DNA of 64,000 nucleotides, taken from CAIVAT01 sp964473485 (GTDB taxonomy: Bacteria > Bacteroidota > Bacteroidia > Bacteroidales > FEN-979). How positions within the stretch are numbered: position 1 is the first letter of the stretch; the number at the start of each line of letters is the position of its first letter. The notes below the pieces were generated by a model. The model saw only the letters and a program-made list of their open reading frames with translations, was not told the origin of the DNA and did no database searches. Below, piece by piece: positions 25,907 through 34,674 of the stretch. The stretch is taken from positions 124,001 to 188,000 of the forward strand of contig CAYYPH010000001.1 of assembly GCA_964473485.1 (NCBI GenBank). Reading direction: 5' to 3'. The translations under genes and the position numbers were made by a program.

Positions 25907-27319
25907 TTAAAGTTTATTGAGCTGATTCCTGATGATTGAGTACAATTCCTGCTGGTTGATCGGTTTGGAGATATAATCGTCGAAGCCGGCCTCAAGCAGT
26001 TTTTCCTTATCCCCGACCATTGCATAAGCGGTTTGCGCCACGAAAGGAATGCTCCGGTATTCTTTCATCTTATTCCTGATCTCCTTCATCAGCCTGATAC
26101 CGTCCCACGGGGGCGGAAGATTGATATCGAACAGCATGATATCAAAGATCTTCCCTGTTTTATATTGTTCCTCGATCACACGCATGGTTTCATCCCCGTT
26201 CATGCAGGTCACGACGTTGCCGAGACTTTTGGTCATTTCGAAGAGAACAATCTTGTTCATGAGGTCGTCTTCAACGATGAAGATCTCCAATCCCTGCAGC
26301 GACCTGAACTTTTCTTTCCGTGAAGCTTCCCTGATTAGTGTTTCGTCGGTCGCCTTTTCCTCGGGAGGGAAGAGTATCGTGACCGTTGTCCCTGTGCCTT
26401 TGGCCGATTCGATCGTGATAGTGCCGCGCATGAGCTCTACCAGGCTTTTTGCCAGGGGCAGGCCCAGACCGGTTCCCGAACTCTCTTTTGAATACCCGGG
26501 CGTTTCCTGCCTGAAAGGATCGAAGATGGCGGGAAGAAATGCAGGGTCTATCCCAACCCCCGTATCCTTTATCCGTATACAGATTTCCTCGTTATCTCGA
26601 ACAAATTCGGTCGAAATATTGACAAACCCGTTCTGCGTGTATTTGATGGCATTCTCAATGACGATGTTCAGCACCTTAGTCAATCCCTTATCGTCAAGGA
26701 AACCGGCAGGAATCTCACCTGGTTTGAAGTTCAGTTTCAGGCGTTGTTCATTGGCCTTGAAAACGAACATCTGCACCACATTTGCCACAACCGTGTTCAC
26801 TTCGGTTGATTTGAGGGAGATCTGCATGTCGTTCGCTTCAAGCTTACTGATGTCGAGTATGTTATCGAGAAGATGGAGCAACCTGTCGCCGCTGTCGGAA
26901 ATGGCCCTGGCATAATCGAATAACTCCTTGTTTTCAAGGAGTGAGATCTCCGCTTCGAGCAGACTGGCAAATCCGATGATGTTATTCAGCGGGGTCCGGA
27001 TCTCATGACTGAAATTCGACAGGAAGGCATTCTTCAGATAATTGGCTTCCTCTGAACGCTTCAGCGCCCTTTTCAGGGTGAAATCGGGATTCTCATTCTC
27101 GCCAGACTCTTTCTTTATCTCCGCCACCTTTTCGCTGACGATTCTATCGACCGAGTCTTTTGTATCGAGCAATTCTTTCCTGAGATCCAGAATATCCTGG
27201 TCTTTCTTATTGGCTTTTTGCCTGAGTTTGCCGAGCTTTCTTGAAAAAACAAAGAGGATGATCAATGAAATGACAAGGAAAAGGAGAAGAATAATGAACG
27301 GAATAGTGAAAATCTGCAT
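25907..27319 (-). CDS. membrane-anchored hybrid histidine kinase/response regulator
   Basis: The 470-residue protein has a single N-terminal transmembrane helix (about 4-26), a coiled coil (about 28-75), HisKA with His105 in SNFSHEIRTPLNNIIG, HATPase (NAIKYTQNG, DTGVGIDPAFL, GTGLGLPLAKSL) and a C-terminal receiver (DIMLFDINLPPPWDG, YISKPINQ). No periplasmic sensor loop is visible, so it probably senses through the membrane helix or a partner. It follows the methyltransferase gene by 8 bases and precedes a second hybrid kinase by 1 base. Confidence 0.9.
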   Translation of the reverse strand: MQIFTIPFIILLLFLVISLIILFVFSRKLGKLRQKANKKDQDILDLRKELLDTKDSVDRIVSEKVAEIKKESGENENPDFTLKRALKRSEEANYLKNAFLSNFSHEIRTPLNNIIGFASLLEAEISLLENKELFDYARAISDSGDRLLHLLDNILDISKLEANDMQISLKSTEVNTVVANVVQMFVFKANEQRLKLNFKPGEIPAGFLDDKGLTKVLNIVIENAIKYTQNGFVNISTEFVRDNEEICIRIKDTGVGIDPAFLPAIFDPFRQETPGYSKESSGTGLGLPLAKSLVELMRGTITIESAKGTGTTVTILFPPEEKATDETLIREASRKEKFRSLQGLEIFIVEDDLMNKIVLFEMTKSLGNVVTCMNGDETMRVIEEQYKTGKIFDIMLFDINLPPPWDGIRLMKEIRNKMKEYRSIPFVAQTAYAMVGDKEKLLEAGFDDYISKPINQQELYSIIRNQLNKL

Positions 27320-27327
27320 TGCTGTTA

Positions 27328-28134
27328 TTATTTATAGGCTACATAAAGGTCTTCCAATGGATTGATGGCATACTGGTTGAGGTTGGTTTTCCATTTTTCC
27401 TTTGTAGGATTGTAGGTTTTAACCATAAAACCGGCTTTTTCGAGCCTCGTCCGATAGTCCTGACCGTAGATCCTTACATGGTCAAACTGGCCGAAGGCCT
27501 CCTCCCGCCGATCCGGTTCAGTGATCGAAGGATCTTCGTAGGTTGTTTCAAGTACCCTTGATACCGGAACCTGAAGTATCGCCCATCCTCCCGGCTTCAG
27601 GATACGGTGAATTTCACCGATCGCGTCATAATCGTTAGGAATATGCTCGAGCACGTGGTTGCAGATTACGATATCGAACGAATCATCTTCATAAGGTATG
27701 CTGGTGATATCCAGCAACTGTGTCTGACGGTCGTAATAGTAGCCCTCGAGGTACTTGACCCCGGGCACATAAACAAGGTTTGGCATTTCGCTGAGCATAG
27801 CACGAAGGCAACCTTCGGGGGCCACATGAAAGAGCTTGAAAGGTGCGGTGAAAATATTGGTCTTTTCGTGCAGGAACAGATACACAAGCCTGTCACGGTC
27901 AAGCGAATAGCACCTCGGGCAAACGTTGTTTGACCGGTATCCAGCACCCACGATCTGTTTTTCATGGATCACAGGAAAATCCACTCCGCCGGGAAGAAAT
28001 TTACGAAAGGATTTTTTGCAATACGGACAATAATAGGAATCTCCGGAGTAGAGCATTCCGCTTACTTTCTGGTAGCCTCCCCTGAGCTTTCTCCCAAGCC
28101 AGAAGGGAATGATTTTTTTTAGGGTTGCCTTCAT
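27328..28134 (-). CDS. class I SAM methyltransferase with N-terminal zinc ribbon
   Basis: The 268-residue product carries four cysteines in two CxxC pairs (C36/C39 in YYCPYCKKSF and C72/C75 in NVCPRCYSLDR), likely a zinc ribbon, followed by a methyltransferase-type fold: LFHVAPEG, DITSIPYEDDSFDIVICNHVLEHIPND, and ILKPGGWAILQVPV. This arrangement is frequent in polysaccharide gene clusters of Bacteroidota, where it is presumed to methylate a sugar or lipid-linked intermediate. The gene sits between the beta-helix protein and the hybrid kinases on the same strand. Confidence 0.85.
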   Translation of the reverse strand: MKATLKKIIPFWLGRKLRGGYQKVSGMLYSGDSYYCPYCKKSFRKFLPGGVDFPVIHEKQIVGAGYRSNNVCPRCYSLDRDRLVYLFLHEKTNIFTAPFKLFHVAPEGCLRAMLSEMPNLVYVPGVKYLEGYYYDRQTQLLDITSIPYEDDSFDIVICNHVLEHIPNDYDAIGEIHRILKPGGWAILQVPVSRVLETTYEDPSITEPDRREEAFGQFDHVRIYGQDYRTRLEKAGFMVKTYNPTKEKWKTNLNQYAINPLEDLYVAYK

Positions 28135-28199
28135 ATGAAACGTGATTTATTTGATCGGTGGATTGAGTTTAAAGAGGGCCATATCAACGATGCTCCATG

Positions 28200-29897
28200 T
28201 CATTTCCGGGGTACGATCATGACTTTCGAGGAACCGACAGTTTGAGCGGTTATCACTGATACGGTATACATACCGGAAGGAAGCGATTCAACGTCGATGA
28301 CCCGGGTAACCCTGCCTGGTTTGTCAAAAAGAACCTTTTGCGAATAAACCTTTATACCTTTCAGGTTGATCAGTTCCATAATGGCTTCGCCTGCCCGCTG
28401 CGCTGAGAATGAGATATTCAGCTTTCCTGAGGCGGGATTGGGGCTGGCTTCGATCCTTGTGATACCGCCTGGTTCAGGTGCGTCGATTGTGAGCAGTGAG
28501 GAGTCATGGCATTCGAAGGCACCGATATCATTTTTTATGGAGAAGGGTCTGGTTCGGTTTGAAAGATCGAATGCCAGGCTGAACCCTTCAACATCAGAAG
28601 CGGCATTCACCGCCGGGGAGCTCTTCCTGAGGTCATAGTTTCCGGCAGGTGCATCCACGAAATCAAGGGTGTTGATATCAGTGGTTTTAATATTGCTGTT
28701 CATGGTGATTGGCGGAGATCCTGAACCGATGCTGATGTATGCTTTGTCGCCTGCACTGGGATATGAACCAGGATTCAGCAGGATATTGTTCGAAAAATCA
28801 TTCACCGTGCTCAGGTTGTCTCTGGTTTCGATACAGTAACTTTTCGGTGACACGATGGTATTGTTGACCAGGATGTTCTTGTTACCCGATGCGGTGAACT
28901 CACCTCCTAAATAAATGCCGAACTTCAACCAGGGAGCTACATTCTGACCGGGCTTGAACGTTCTCCCGGCGTTGACGATGAGGTTGTTGTACAACCGTTG
29001 CGTGCCGAAGCTGATCACGTCAATACCATCGCCTTTTCCGTCGGTGATGGTGTTATTGTAACAATCTGCCTGGGTTCCGCCACCGATCAGGATTCCCGAC
29101 ATCTGGAAGAGGACCTCCAGGTGGCTGTCGTTAACCACCAGGTTGTCGTGCACCGCGCAGGCCGAGTCGGCTGAACTGACTTGTATGCCGTCCCACCCGG
29201 TATTCATCACGTAATTGTGATGCACCTCCACCCCCCTGAGCATGTGTGGGTACACTGTGGTGTCCTTTCCGTTGCAGTTGATGGTCTGTCCTTTGTATTT
29301 TGAACTGCCGATGTACATTCCCTCCATTCCGGTTGCGTAAATATAGCAGTGGTGGATGTTCAGATTCCGGAGGGTGAACTTCTCGCGCGTGGAGTTGAAC
29401 AGGCAATTGGGTTCGGTTTTGGCGAAGATGCCAACCAGACCGGTGTTCCCTATCATCAGGTAGCTAAGCTCAATATCGGTACTCAGACCGTCGACCGACA
29501 AACCGGCCCCGACTGTCTGGTTTATCCTGATTCCGTAGGTGTGTTCAGGTGATCCGCTCCCTGTAAAGACCATGTAAGAGCAGGAATCGAACTTAACGCC
29601 GTAGTTGGTGCAATTGACGATCGATACCTGACCACCTGAGTTCATGATGACTACCGGATGTTCCTTTGTTCCGTGAAGATAACCGATGTATAGAACAGGC
29701 CGGGAGCCTTTCAGGAGGCAGACAGTGTCGCCAGGTCTTACCGATGCAGCATTGGTTCTGCCATCGATATTGGTCACCGTGCTGTCGAATTGTATCCTGC
29801 AACCGGCAGATTGTCCTGATGCAGGCAGAACAAATGAGAACAGGAGCGAACCCAGCAGCACGCAAATCATTATCAGTGGATGAAGCTTATGTTTCAT
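28200..29897 (-). CDS. secreted right-handed beta-helix protein with T9SS sorting domain
   Basis: The 565-residue protein has a signal peptide (about 1-30, ending PASGQ). The central region (about 80-430) is a parallel beta-helix rich in asparagine ladders: NSGGQVSIVNCTNYG, GVEVHHNYVMNTGWDGIQ, NNTITDGKGDGIDVI, NNLIVNAG, VNNTIVSPKSYCIETRDN. The end (about 480-565) is a type A sorting domain (SPNPASGKLNISF, LPSGMYTVSVI). The fold is shared by polysaccharide lyases, epimerases and hydrolases, so it may act on the polysaccharide made by this locus, but catalytic residues cannot be assigned by eye. It lies 11 bases after a glycosyltransferase gene. Confidence 0.85.
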   Translation of the reverse strand: MKHKLHPLIMICVLLGSLLFSFVLPASGQSAGCRIQFDSTVTNIDGRTNAASVRPGDTVCLLKGSRPVLYIGYLHGTKEHPVVIMNSGGQVSIVNCTNYGVKFDSCSYMVFTGSGSPEHTYGIRINQTVGAGLSVDGLSTDIELSYLMIGNTGLVGIFAKTEPNCLFNSTREKFTLRNLNIHHCYIYATGMEGMYIGSSKYKGQTINCNGKDTTVYPHMLRGVEVHHNYVMNTGWDGIQVSSADSACAVHDNLVVNDSHLEVLFQMSGILIGGGTQADCYNNTITDGKGDGIDVISFGTQRLYNNLIVNAGRTFKPGQNVAPWLKFGIYLGGEFTASGNKNILVNNTIVSPKSYCIETRDNLSTVNDFSNNILLNPGSYPSAGDKAYISIGSGSPPITMNSNIKTTDINTLDFVDAPAGNYDLRKSSPAVNAASDVEGFSLAFDLSNRTRPFSIKNDIGAFECHDSSLLTIDAPEPGGITRIEASPNPASGKLNISFSAQRAGEAIMELINLKGIKVYSQKVLFDKPGRVTRVIDVESLPSGMYTVSVITAQTVGSSKVMIVPRK

Positions 29898-29908
29898 GGT
29901 TCGGAACG

Positions 29909-31090
29909 TTATCCGCGTTTGGCTCTTTCCCAGTTAACCGATTGCCGTTTCCTGAGGTATCTGAAGAATCCAAGGTATACAGCCAGGTTCATGATAAAAA
30001 AATAGTACGGGACGAATAAAAGTTTAAGTTTGATCTTATGTTCTTCTAAATACCAGCCGGCCAGTGACATGAGGTAAAATGCCACCTGCCCCCAGAACAG
30101 CCAGGTATAGATGGAACTGTAGTTCAGAAACCCATCCCTGCAGGCAAGGGCCAGGCTACAAAGCAGGATTATCAGCAATCCGAGGGGGGCCAGTGTCCAG
30201 CGCAGCACCCTGTGCGAGATGTACTGGAATGAGAGGGTGCCATACCTGAAAGGATTGAGCAGTTGTTTCAGGCGTACAATCGATTGAATACCCCCTGCCG
30301 AGATCCTGATCTTGCGTTTCAGCTCCTCTTTTACGTTCGCCGAAGGATTTTCAATCGCGTAAGCCTCAGGGTCATACTTTATGGTGTATCCCTGCATGGC
30401 AATCCTGAGCGAAATAATGAAGTCGTCGAGCAGCGTATCCTTTTCCACCGGCTGAAACAGTCCGGTTCTCACGGCGAACAATTCTCCGGCGGCACCTACA
30501 ACTGAGTGGAGGCGGGCATCCCACTGTTTCAGTTTCGATTCGTATTTCCAGTATATTCCTTCGGTGGCCGCCGCTGTATCCTTGCTGAAGATGCGTTTCT
30601 CGCCCGACACGCAGCCTACCGTCGGGTCCCTGAACAGGTGCACGATGCGCCTTATGGACTCCTTTCCGAGCATGGTATTGCCATCAGAGAAGATCACAAT
30701 CGGGGTTTTTATGAATTGAATGCCCCGGTTCATGGCGGCAATCTTGCCTGCCCGTTGCGGCTGATGGTGAACTTCAACACCGGGATAGGTTCTGAGCAGA
30801 TCAGGGGTTCCGTCGTCGGATCCATCTGTGATCCAGAGGTGTTTCACCTTTTCCTTTGGGTAATCAAGCGAAAAGGAGTTCTGAAGCTTCATGTCAACAA
30901 AATCCTTTTCATTGTATGCAGTAACAAACAGCGTGACCTCCGGATCGTCCTCGTGGCCTACGAGGGGATCCGATACGCCAGGTTTGCCGGGTTTAAGCCT
31001 GACCAGGAAATAGAGCAGGATACCATACCCCAGGTAGGAATAAAAGATAATGAAGAGGAAAAACCAGAAGATGATTTCAAGTGCGATCAT
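29909..31090 (-). CDS. membrane family 2 glycosyltransferase
   Basis: The 393-residue protein has one N-terminal transmembrane helix (about 3-28), a GT-A catalytic domain (VTLFVTAYNEKDF, LWITDGSDDGTPD, GKIAAMNRGIQF, and the acidic motif VIFSDGNTML in place of a strict DxD), and three C-terminal helices. RKIRISAGGIQSI near residue 265 sits where processive enzymes have QxxRW. It probably extends a lipid-linked or growing polysaccharide at the inner membrane. Its ATG overlaps the stop of the upstream glycosyltransferase (31087-31090). Confidence 0.87.
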   Translation of the reverse strand: MIALEIIFWFFLFIIFYSYLGYGILLYFLVRLKPGKPGVSDPLVGHEDDPEVTLFVTAYNEKDFVDMKLQNSFSLDYPKEKVKHLWITDGSDDGTPDLLRTYPGVEVHHQPQRAGKIAAMNRGIQFIKTPIVIFSDGNTMLGKESIRRIVHLFRDPTVGCVSGEKRIFSKDTAAATEGIYWKYESKLKQWDARLHSVVGAAGELFAVRTGLFQPVEKDTLLDDFIISLRIAMQGYTIKYDPEAYAIENPSANVKEELKRKIRISAGGIQSIVRLKQLLNPFRYGTLSFQYISHRVLRWTLAPLGLLIILLCSLALACRDGFLNYSSIYTWLFWGQVAFYLMSLAGWYLEEHKIKLKLLFVPYYFFIMNLAVYLGFFRYLRKRQSVNWERAKRG

Positions 31091-32271
31091 GATGGTTGGT
31101 TTTCGTCGATGGCTTTGTAAATCTCATTTGCATTGGCTTCCCAGGTGTGTCCGCGCGCAAATTCCTCCCGTTTCCGGGCCAGTTCAGGTGAATTCTCTTG
31201 CAACGCCTTTTCAGTGAATTCCAGATACTCTTCGCGGCTTGTTGCCAGGTAGGTGTGGTCTGCGAATACCTGCATGGCTTCGGTGCGCGTGGCAACCACG
31301 GGTTTTCCCATGGCCAGGTATTCGTCAATTTTCCGTGGATAGTTGCCGATGGTCACTTCGTTCAGTATCTGCGGATTGATGGCAACATCGAATACCGAGA
31401 GGTAAGCCGGCAGCTCCTCCGGTTTTTTGCTTCCAAGGAAATGAACATTCTGCATCCGATGCAGCTCACTGGTTTTGAAGCCATCATCTTCGGGGCCGAT
31501 GAGCACGATCGACCAACCGGGGCGCTGGGCTGCAAGGTAGGCAATGATCCCGATGTCGAGCCTGAGGGTGTACAACACGCCGATATAGCCGATCACTGGC
31601 CTTGGGATGCTGCTGATGTCGGCGGGGACGGATTGGATGAGTTTCATGTCGAACGCACTCACATCGCAACCCTGGCCGACATAATAGGAGCGGGGGTTGA
31701 ATTTCCTGAGGTAATTGGCGAGGTAAACGGAGTTGGCTACTGCAATGTCAGACTTCGCAATGAGTTGCGCCTCGATCCTGATGCCCTGCTTCTTCCACCA
31801 GTCGACGGCAATCAGGTTGTCGCGCGAATAATAAATATAGGTCCGGGTGTTCAGCAGTTCTTTCAGGTAAAAGCTCCGGAACATGTCGCTATCGTTAAAG
31901 ATCACGATATCTTTAAATCCAAGCCGGTCGATGGCGCTTTGGATCTGGCGGGCAAAGCGCCGGTTGTTGATCCTGTTGAGGAAGTCGAACAGCCGGTTGT
32001 TCGAAATCTGGCTGATGGATTCTAGGACGGTCCGGGGAAAAAGGTTCCAAAGATTTTCTTTGATCTTCACAAGGTCATCTTCCTGCCGCCGGTTGATCTT
32101 TTTGCGCTTTATGATCTTCGGGTCATTTCGCTCACGGAAAAAGGTGAGCCGATCGATGGGGTAGTTGACATACAGGACCCTGTGTTTTTTCGAGAACTCA
32201 AGGGCAAGATTGATGCAATTGCTGCCGATGGAGCTGTCGAATGCCTGGAGTCCGGTAACTACAATATCCAT
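31087..32271 (-). CDS. GT-B glycosyltransferase (group 1 type)
   Basis: The 394-residue protein opens MDIVVTGLQAFDSSIGSN and has the two-Rossmann layout of GT-B enzymes. The C-terminal half contains PVIGYIGVLYTLRLD, WSIVLIGPEDDGF, VHFLGSKKPEELPAYLSVFDVAINP and YLAMGKPVVATRTEAMQVF, typical of the group 1 nucleotide-sugar-binding domain. No membrane helix is evident, so it is likely cytoplasmic or peripheral. It overlaps the next gene by 4 bases and follows another GT-B gene by 15 bases. Confidence 0.87.
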   Translation of the reverse strand: MDIVVTGLQAFDSSIGSNCINLALEFSKKHRVLYVNYPIDRLTFFRERNDPKIIKRKKINRRQEDDLVKIKENLWNLFPRTVLESISQISNNRLFDFLNRINNRRFARQIQSAIDRLGFKDIVIFNDSDMFRSFYLKELLNTRTYIYYSRDNLIAVDWWKKQGIRIEAQLIAKSDIAVANSVYLANYLRKFNPRSYYVGQGCDVSAFDMKLIQSVPADISSIPRPVIGYIGVLYTLRLDIGIIAYLAAQRPGWSIVLIGPEDDGFKTSELHRMQNVHFLGSKKPEELPAYLSVFDVAINPQILNEVTIGNYPRKIDEYLAMGKPVVATRTEAMQVFADHTYLATSREEYLEFTEKALQENSPELARKREEFARGHTWEANANEIYKAIDENQPS

Positions 32272-32286
32272 AGGAGGGCTTTTTGA

Positions 32287-33438
32287 CTATTTCGCAATTG
32301 GTTTACAGACTTCGGTATAAATACTGAGGACGTTTTCGGCCATTGCCCGCCACGAGAACCTGGCTGCATTGCCAAAGCCGGCAGTTATCAGCTGATTTCT
32401 CAGTGCTTGGTCGTTCACCAGTTCGTGCATCGCATGACTGATCTCGTCGGGGGCAAACGGATTTACATACAAAGCCGCATCGCCGCCCACTTCAGGCATC
32501 GAGCTGGTGTTTGAAGTGATGACCGGAACACCGCATGCCATGGCTTCAAGCATCGGGATCCCGAAACTTTCGCGAAGCGAGGGATACAGGAAGACCGTAC
32601 AGAGTGAATAAATGGCGGGCAGTTCCTTGTTGGGAACATAGCCGGTGAGCAGTATGTGGTCGTGCAGTGATTGATCGCCGGTTTCGCTGATCAGCTTATC
32701 CAGTTCGGCTTTATCGAAGTCGAGCATGACCAGCGGTATTTTTTCTGCGGAAGATTGAAGGAACTGCGAGAGCGCCTTCAGGACTCCGGGGGTGTTCTTT
32801 TTTGGATCGGTGTTGCCGAAGAAGAAGAAAAAACGGTCGGGCAGCCTGAACCTGGCTTTGATCCTCGCTAGTTCCGCCTGGTCGGTCACCGGTTTGAAAT
32901 GTTCACTGACCCCGTTGTAGACAGCGGTGAGGCGGTCGTCGCTGATGCCAAAGAACTTACCGATACGCTGTTTCTCAAAATTCGACACCGTGATGATCTT
33001 CGCCGCCTTTTTCACAACACCGGGAACGATGAGCCTCCGGTACATGTTGCCGAATTTCTGATATGGTGTGAACCCCTTTTTCATCAGACTCAGGCTTTCC
33101 ATGTAGATAATGTCGTGGAGTGTCACAACAAGGGGGATGGGAGCGTGCAATGGGGCTGTGTTGCTGGTGCAATGCAGCAACTGGCATCCTGTCTTTTTGG
33201 CGGCGGCCGGTAGGTTGAACTGTTCCCAAAGCGGGTAGGGAGCGGAAGGCACCTCAACCAGATGGAAATTCCGGGTCTCCTTCAGGCAGGGATCATCATC
33301 TTTCTTCACAAAAATGTAGTAATCATTGACCGTATCGATTTCCTGCAGGTTCCTTACTAATTCCAGGGCGACCATGTCCATACCGTGCTTCCTGGTGCGA
33401 AACAGCCGCTGACCTTCTATCCCGATTTTCATGTTCAT
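32287..33438 (-). CDS. family 4 glycosyltransferase
   Basis: The 383-residue product has GT4 features: an N-terminal acceptor domain (GIEGQRLFRTRKHGMD, LVVTLHDIIYME), a central KIITVSNFEKQRIGKFFG, and a donor domain with FFFFGNTDPKKN, YSLCTVFLYPSLRESFGIPMLEAMACGVPVI containing the E(x7)E motif (quoted here in parts: ESFGIPMLEAM). It probably adds a hexose or related sugar in exopolysaccharide assembly. Two in-frame ATGs (33438 and 33432) are possible; the second gives MKIGIEGQ, a common opening. It lies 37 bases after the tandem hyaluronan-synthase-like pair. Confidence 0.9.
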   Translation of the reverse strand: MNMKIGIEGQRLFRTRKHGMDMVALELVRNLQEIDTVNDYYIFVKKDDDPCLKETRNFHLVEVPSAPYPLWEQFNLPAAAKKTGCQLLHCTSNTAPLHAPIPLVVTLHDIIYMESLSLMKKGFTPYQKFGNMYRRLIVPGVVKKAAKIITVSNFEKQRIGKFFGISDDRLTAVYNGVSEHFKPVTDQAELARIKARFRLPDRFFFFFGNTDPKKNTPGVLKALSQFLQSSAEKIPLVMLDFDKAELDKLISETGDQSLHDHILLTGYVPNKELPAIYSLCTVFLYPSLRESFGIPMLEAMACGVPVITSNTSSMPEVGGDAALYVNPFAPDEISHAMHELVNDQALRNQLITAGFGNAARFSWRAMAENVLSIYTEVCKPIAK

Positions 33439-33475
33439 CAGTTAATGTTGTTATTCATTTCTATGCCGGCAGACA

Positions 33476-34669
33476 TTACGTTTTCCCGGATGTATTGTAA
33501 TTGTGCTGGGTATGTAAAAATTCCTTGTTACTCCCCTTTATTTTCAGCAGGATCATCACCATCAGCAGAAAAATGCCGGGAAGCGCGAATAGTGCCTTGA
33601 GGGTTCTGAAATTCCGGTACTTGCCAGGTGTCGAAACGATCAGCATGGTGGCGGTGATGGCCAGGATGGCTGTCCAGATATACAAAAAGGGCTCCTGCCC
33701 GGCGATCAGGTTAGTCAGGGTGGCGAGCAGGACCACGCCCAGCAGCATGATGCGAGGAGGCATGGAAAACTGCAGGGTTTTGTCGAAATAGTCCAGGTTC
33801 CCATCCTTAATAAGATGGTAGGCAGAGGAGAGAAAATCGCGGCCAAAGAAATAAAACTGGGAATAGATCCATCGCTTTCGTTGCTTGTAGAACACTTTGG
33901 CGCTTTGAACCTTTTCGTCGAGCACGAATGCATCGTTCAGGTAATCGATCTTCACCCTGTCGTGCAGGATCATGAGTTCCAGCTCCTTGTCGAATCCGCC
34001 AACGGCATTCAGCCGGGGAATATATTTCCGGTACATTCCGGCATCAAAGACCATGGCCGATCCGATCAGGGCCGACGACATCCCTAACGCGCGGTGACCA
34101 TTCCTGAAGATGTTGTTATTCACCTCTTCGCTGATGGCATCGAGCAGGGCGAAGGAGTTGTTGATGTTCTTGGCGATCCGGTGGCACTGGATGATGGGGT
34201 AGGCGTGTTCGGCAGCGGCATTGACCTTCTGCAGGAAATAATCTTCCATGATGTTGTCGGCATCAAGCATCAGCACGAGATCGGTTGAAGGGGGCAGATG
34301 CTCCAGTGCAACCTGCAGCGATTTGGCTTTGGTGCTTATATCGAAAGATACCCTGACCACTTTGAGATCGAGTGTACGGAGCTGCAACAGCGTCTCTTCC
34401 TGAAAGCTGTCGGCGATAAGGATGATCCTGAATTTATCTTTCGGATAATCCTGCTCCAGCGCCGAACTGATGACATCGACAATCACGGGGTCCTCCATAA
34501 ATGCCGGGATGATAATGGTGAAATCTCGGTAGCCTGATGAATCTTTTCTTTGGCCGTTTCTTCTCAGGGCGCCTGCCATTCCGAAAATGAAGAGATAGAT
34601 TGCTGTGCCTCCGAAATAGACCAGAAGGATTATCTGAAAAACCAGTATGACCGTCGAGAGGGTATCCAT
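33476..34669 (-). CDS. processive-type family 2 glycosyltransferase, second of a tandem pair
   Basis: The 397-residue protein has an N-terminal helix (about 7-30), a GT2 catalytic domain with FTIIIPAFMEDPVIVD, DLVLMLDADNIMEDYF (DxD), GGFDKELELMIL, and KQRKRWIYSQFYF matching QxxRW, then C-terminal membrane helices. This is the hyaluronan/cellulose-synthase-like layout of enzymes that polymerise and may translocate a chain. It is closely similar along its whole length to the neighbouring gene at 34675-35874, 5 bases upstream, which indicates tandem duplication. Confidence 0.9.
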   Translation of the reverse strand: MDTLSTVILVFQIILLVYFGGTAIYLFIFGMAGALRRNGQRKDSSGYRDFTIIIPAFMEDPVIVDVISSALEQDYPKDKFRIILIADSFQEETLLQLRTLDLKVVRVSFDISTKAKSLQVALEHLPPSTDLVLMLDADNIMEDYFLQKVNAAAEHAYPIIQCHRIAKNINNSFALLDAISEEVNNNIFRNGHRALGMSSALIGSAMVFDAGMYRKYIPRLNAVGGFDKELELMILHDRVKIDYLNDAFVLDEKVQSAKVFYKQRKRWIYSQFYFFGRDFLSSAYHLIKDGNLDYFDKTLQFSMPPRIMLLGVVLLATLTNLIAGQEPFLYIWTAILAITATMLIVSTPGKYRNFRTLKALFALPGIFLLMVMILLKIKGSNKEFLHTQHNYNTSGKT

Positions 34670-34674
34670 GCCAG

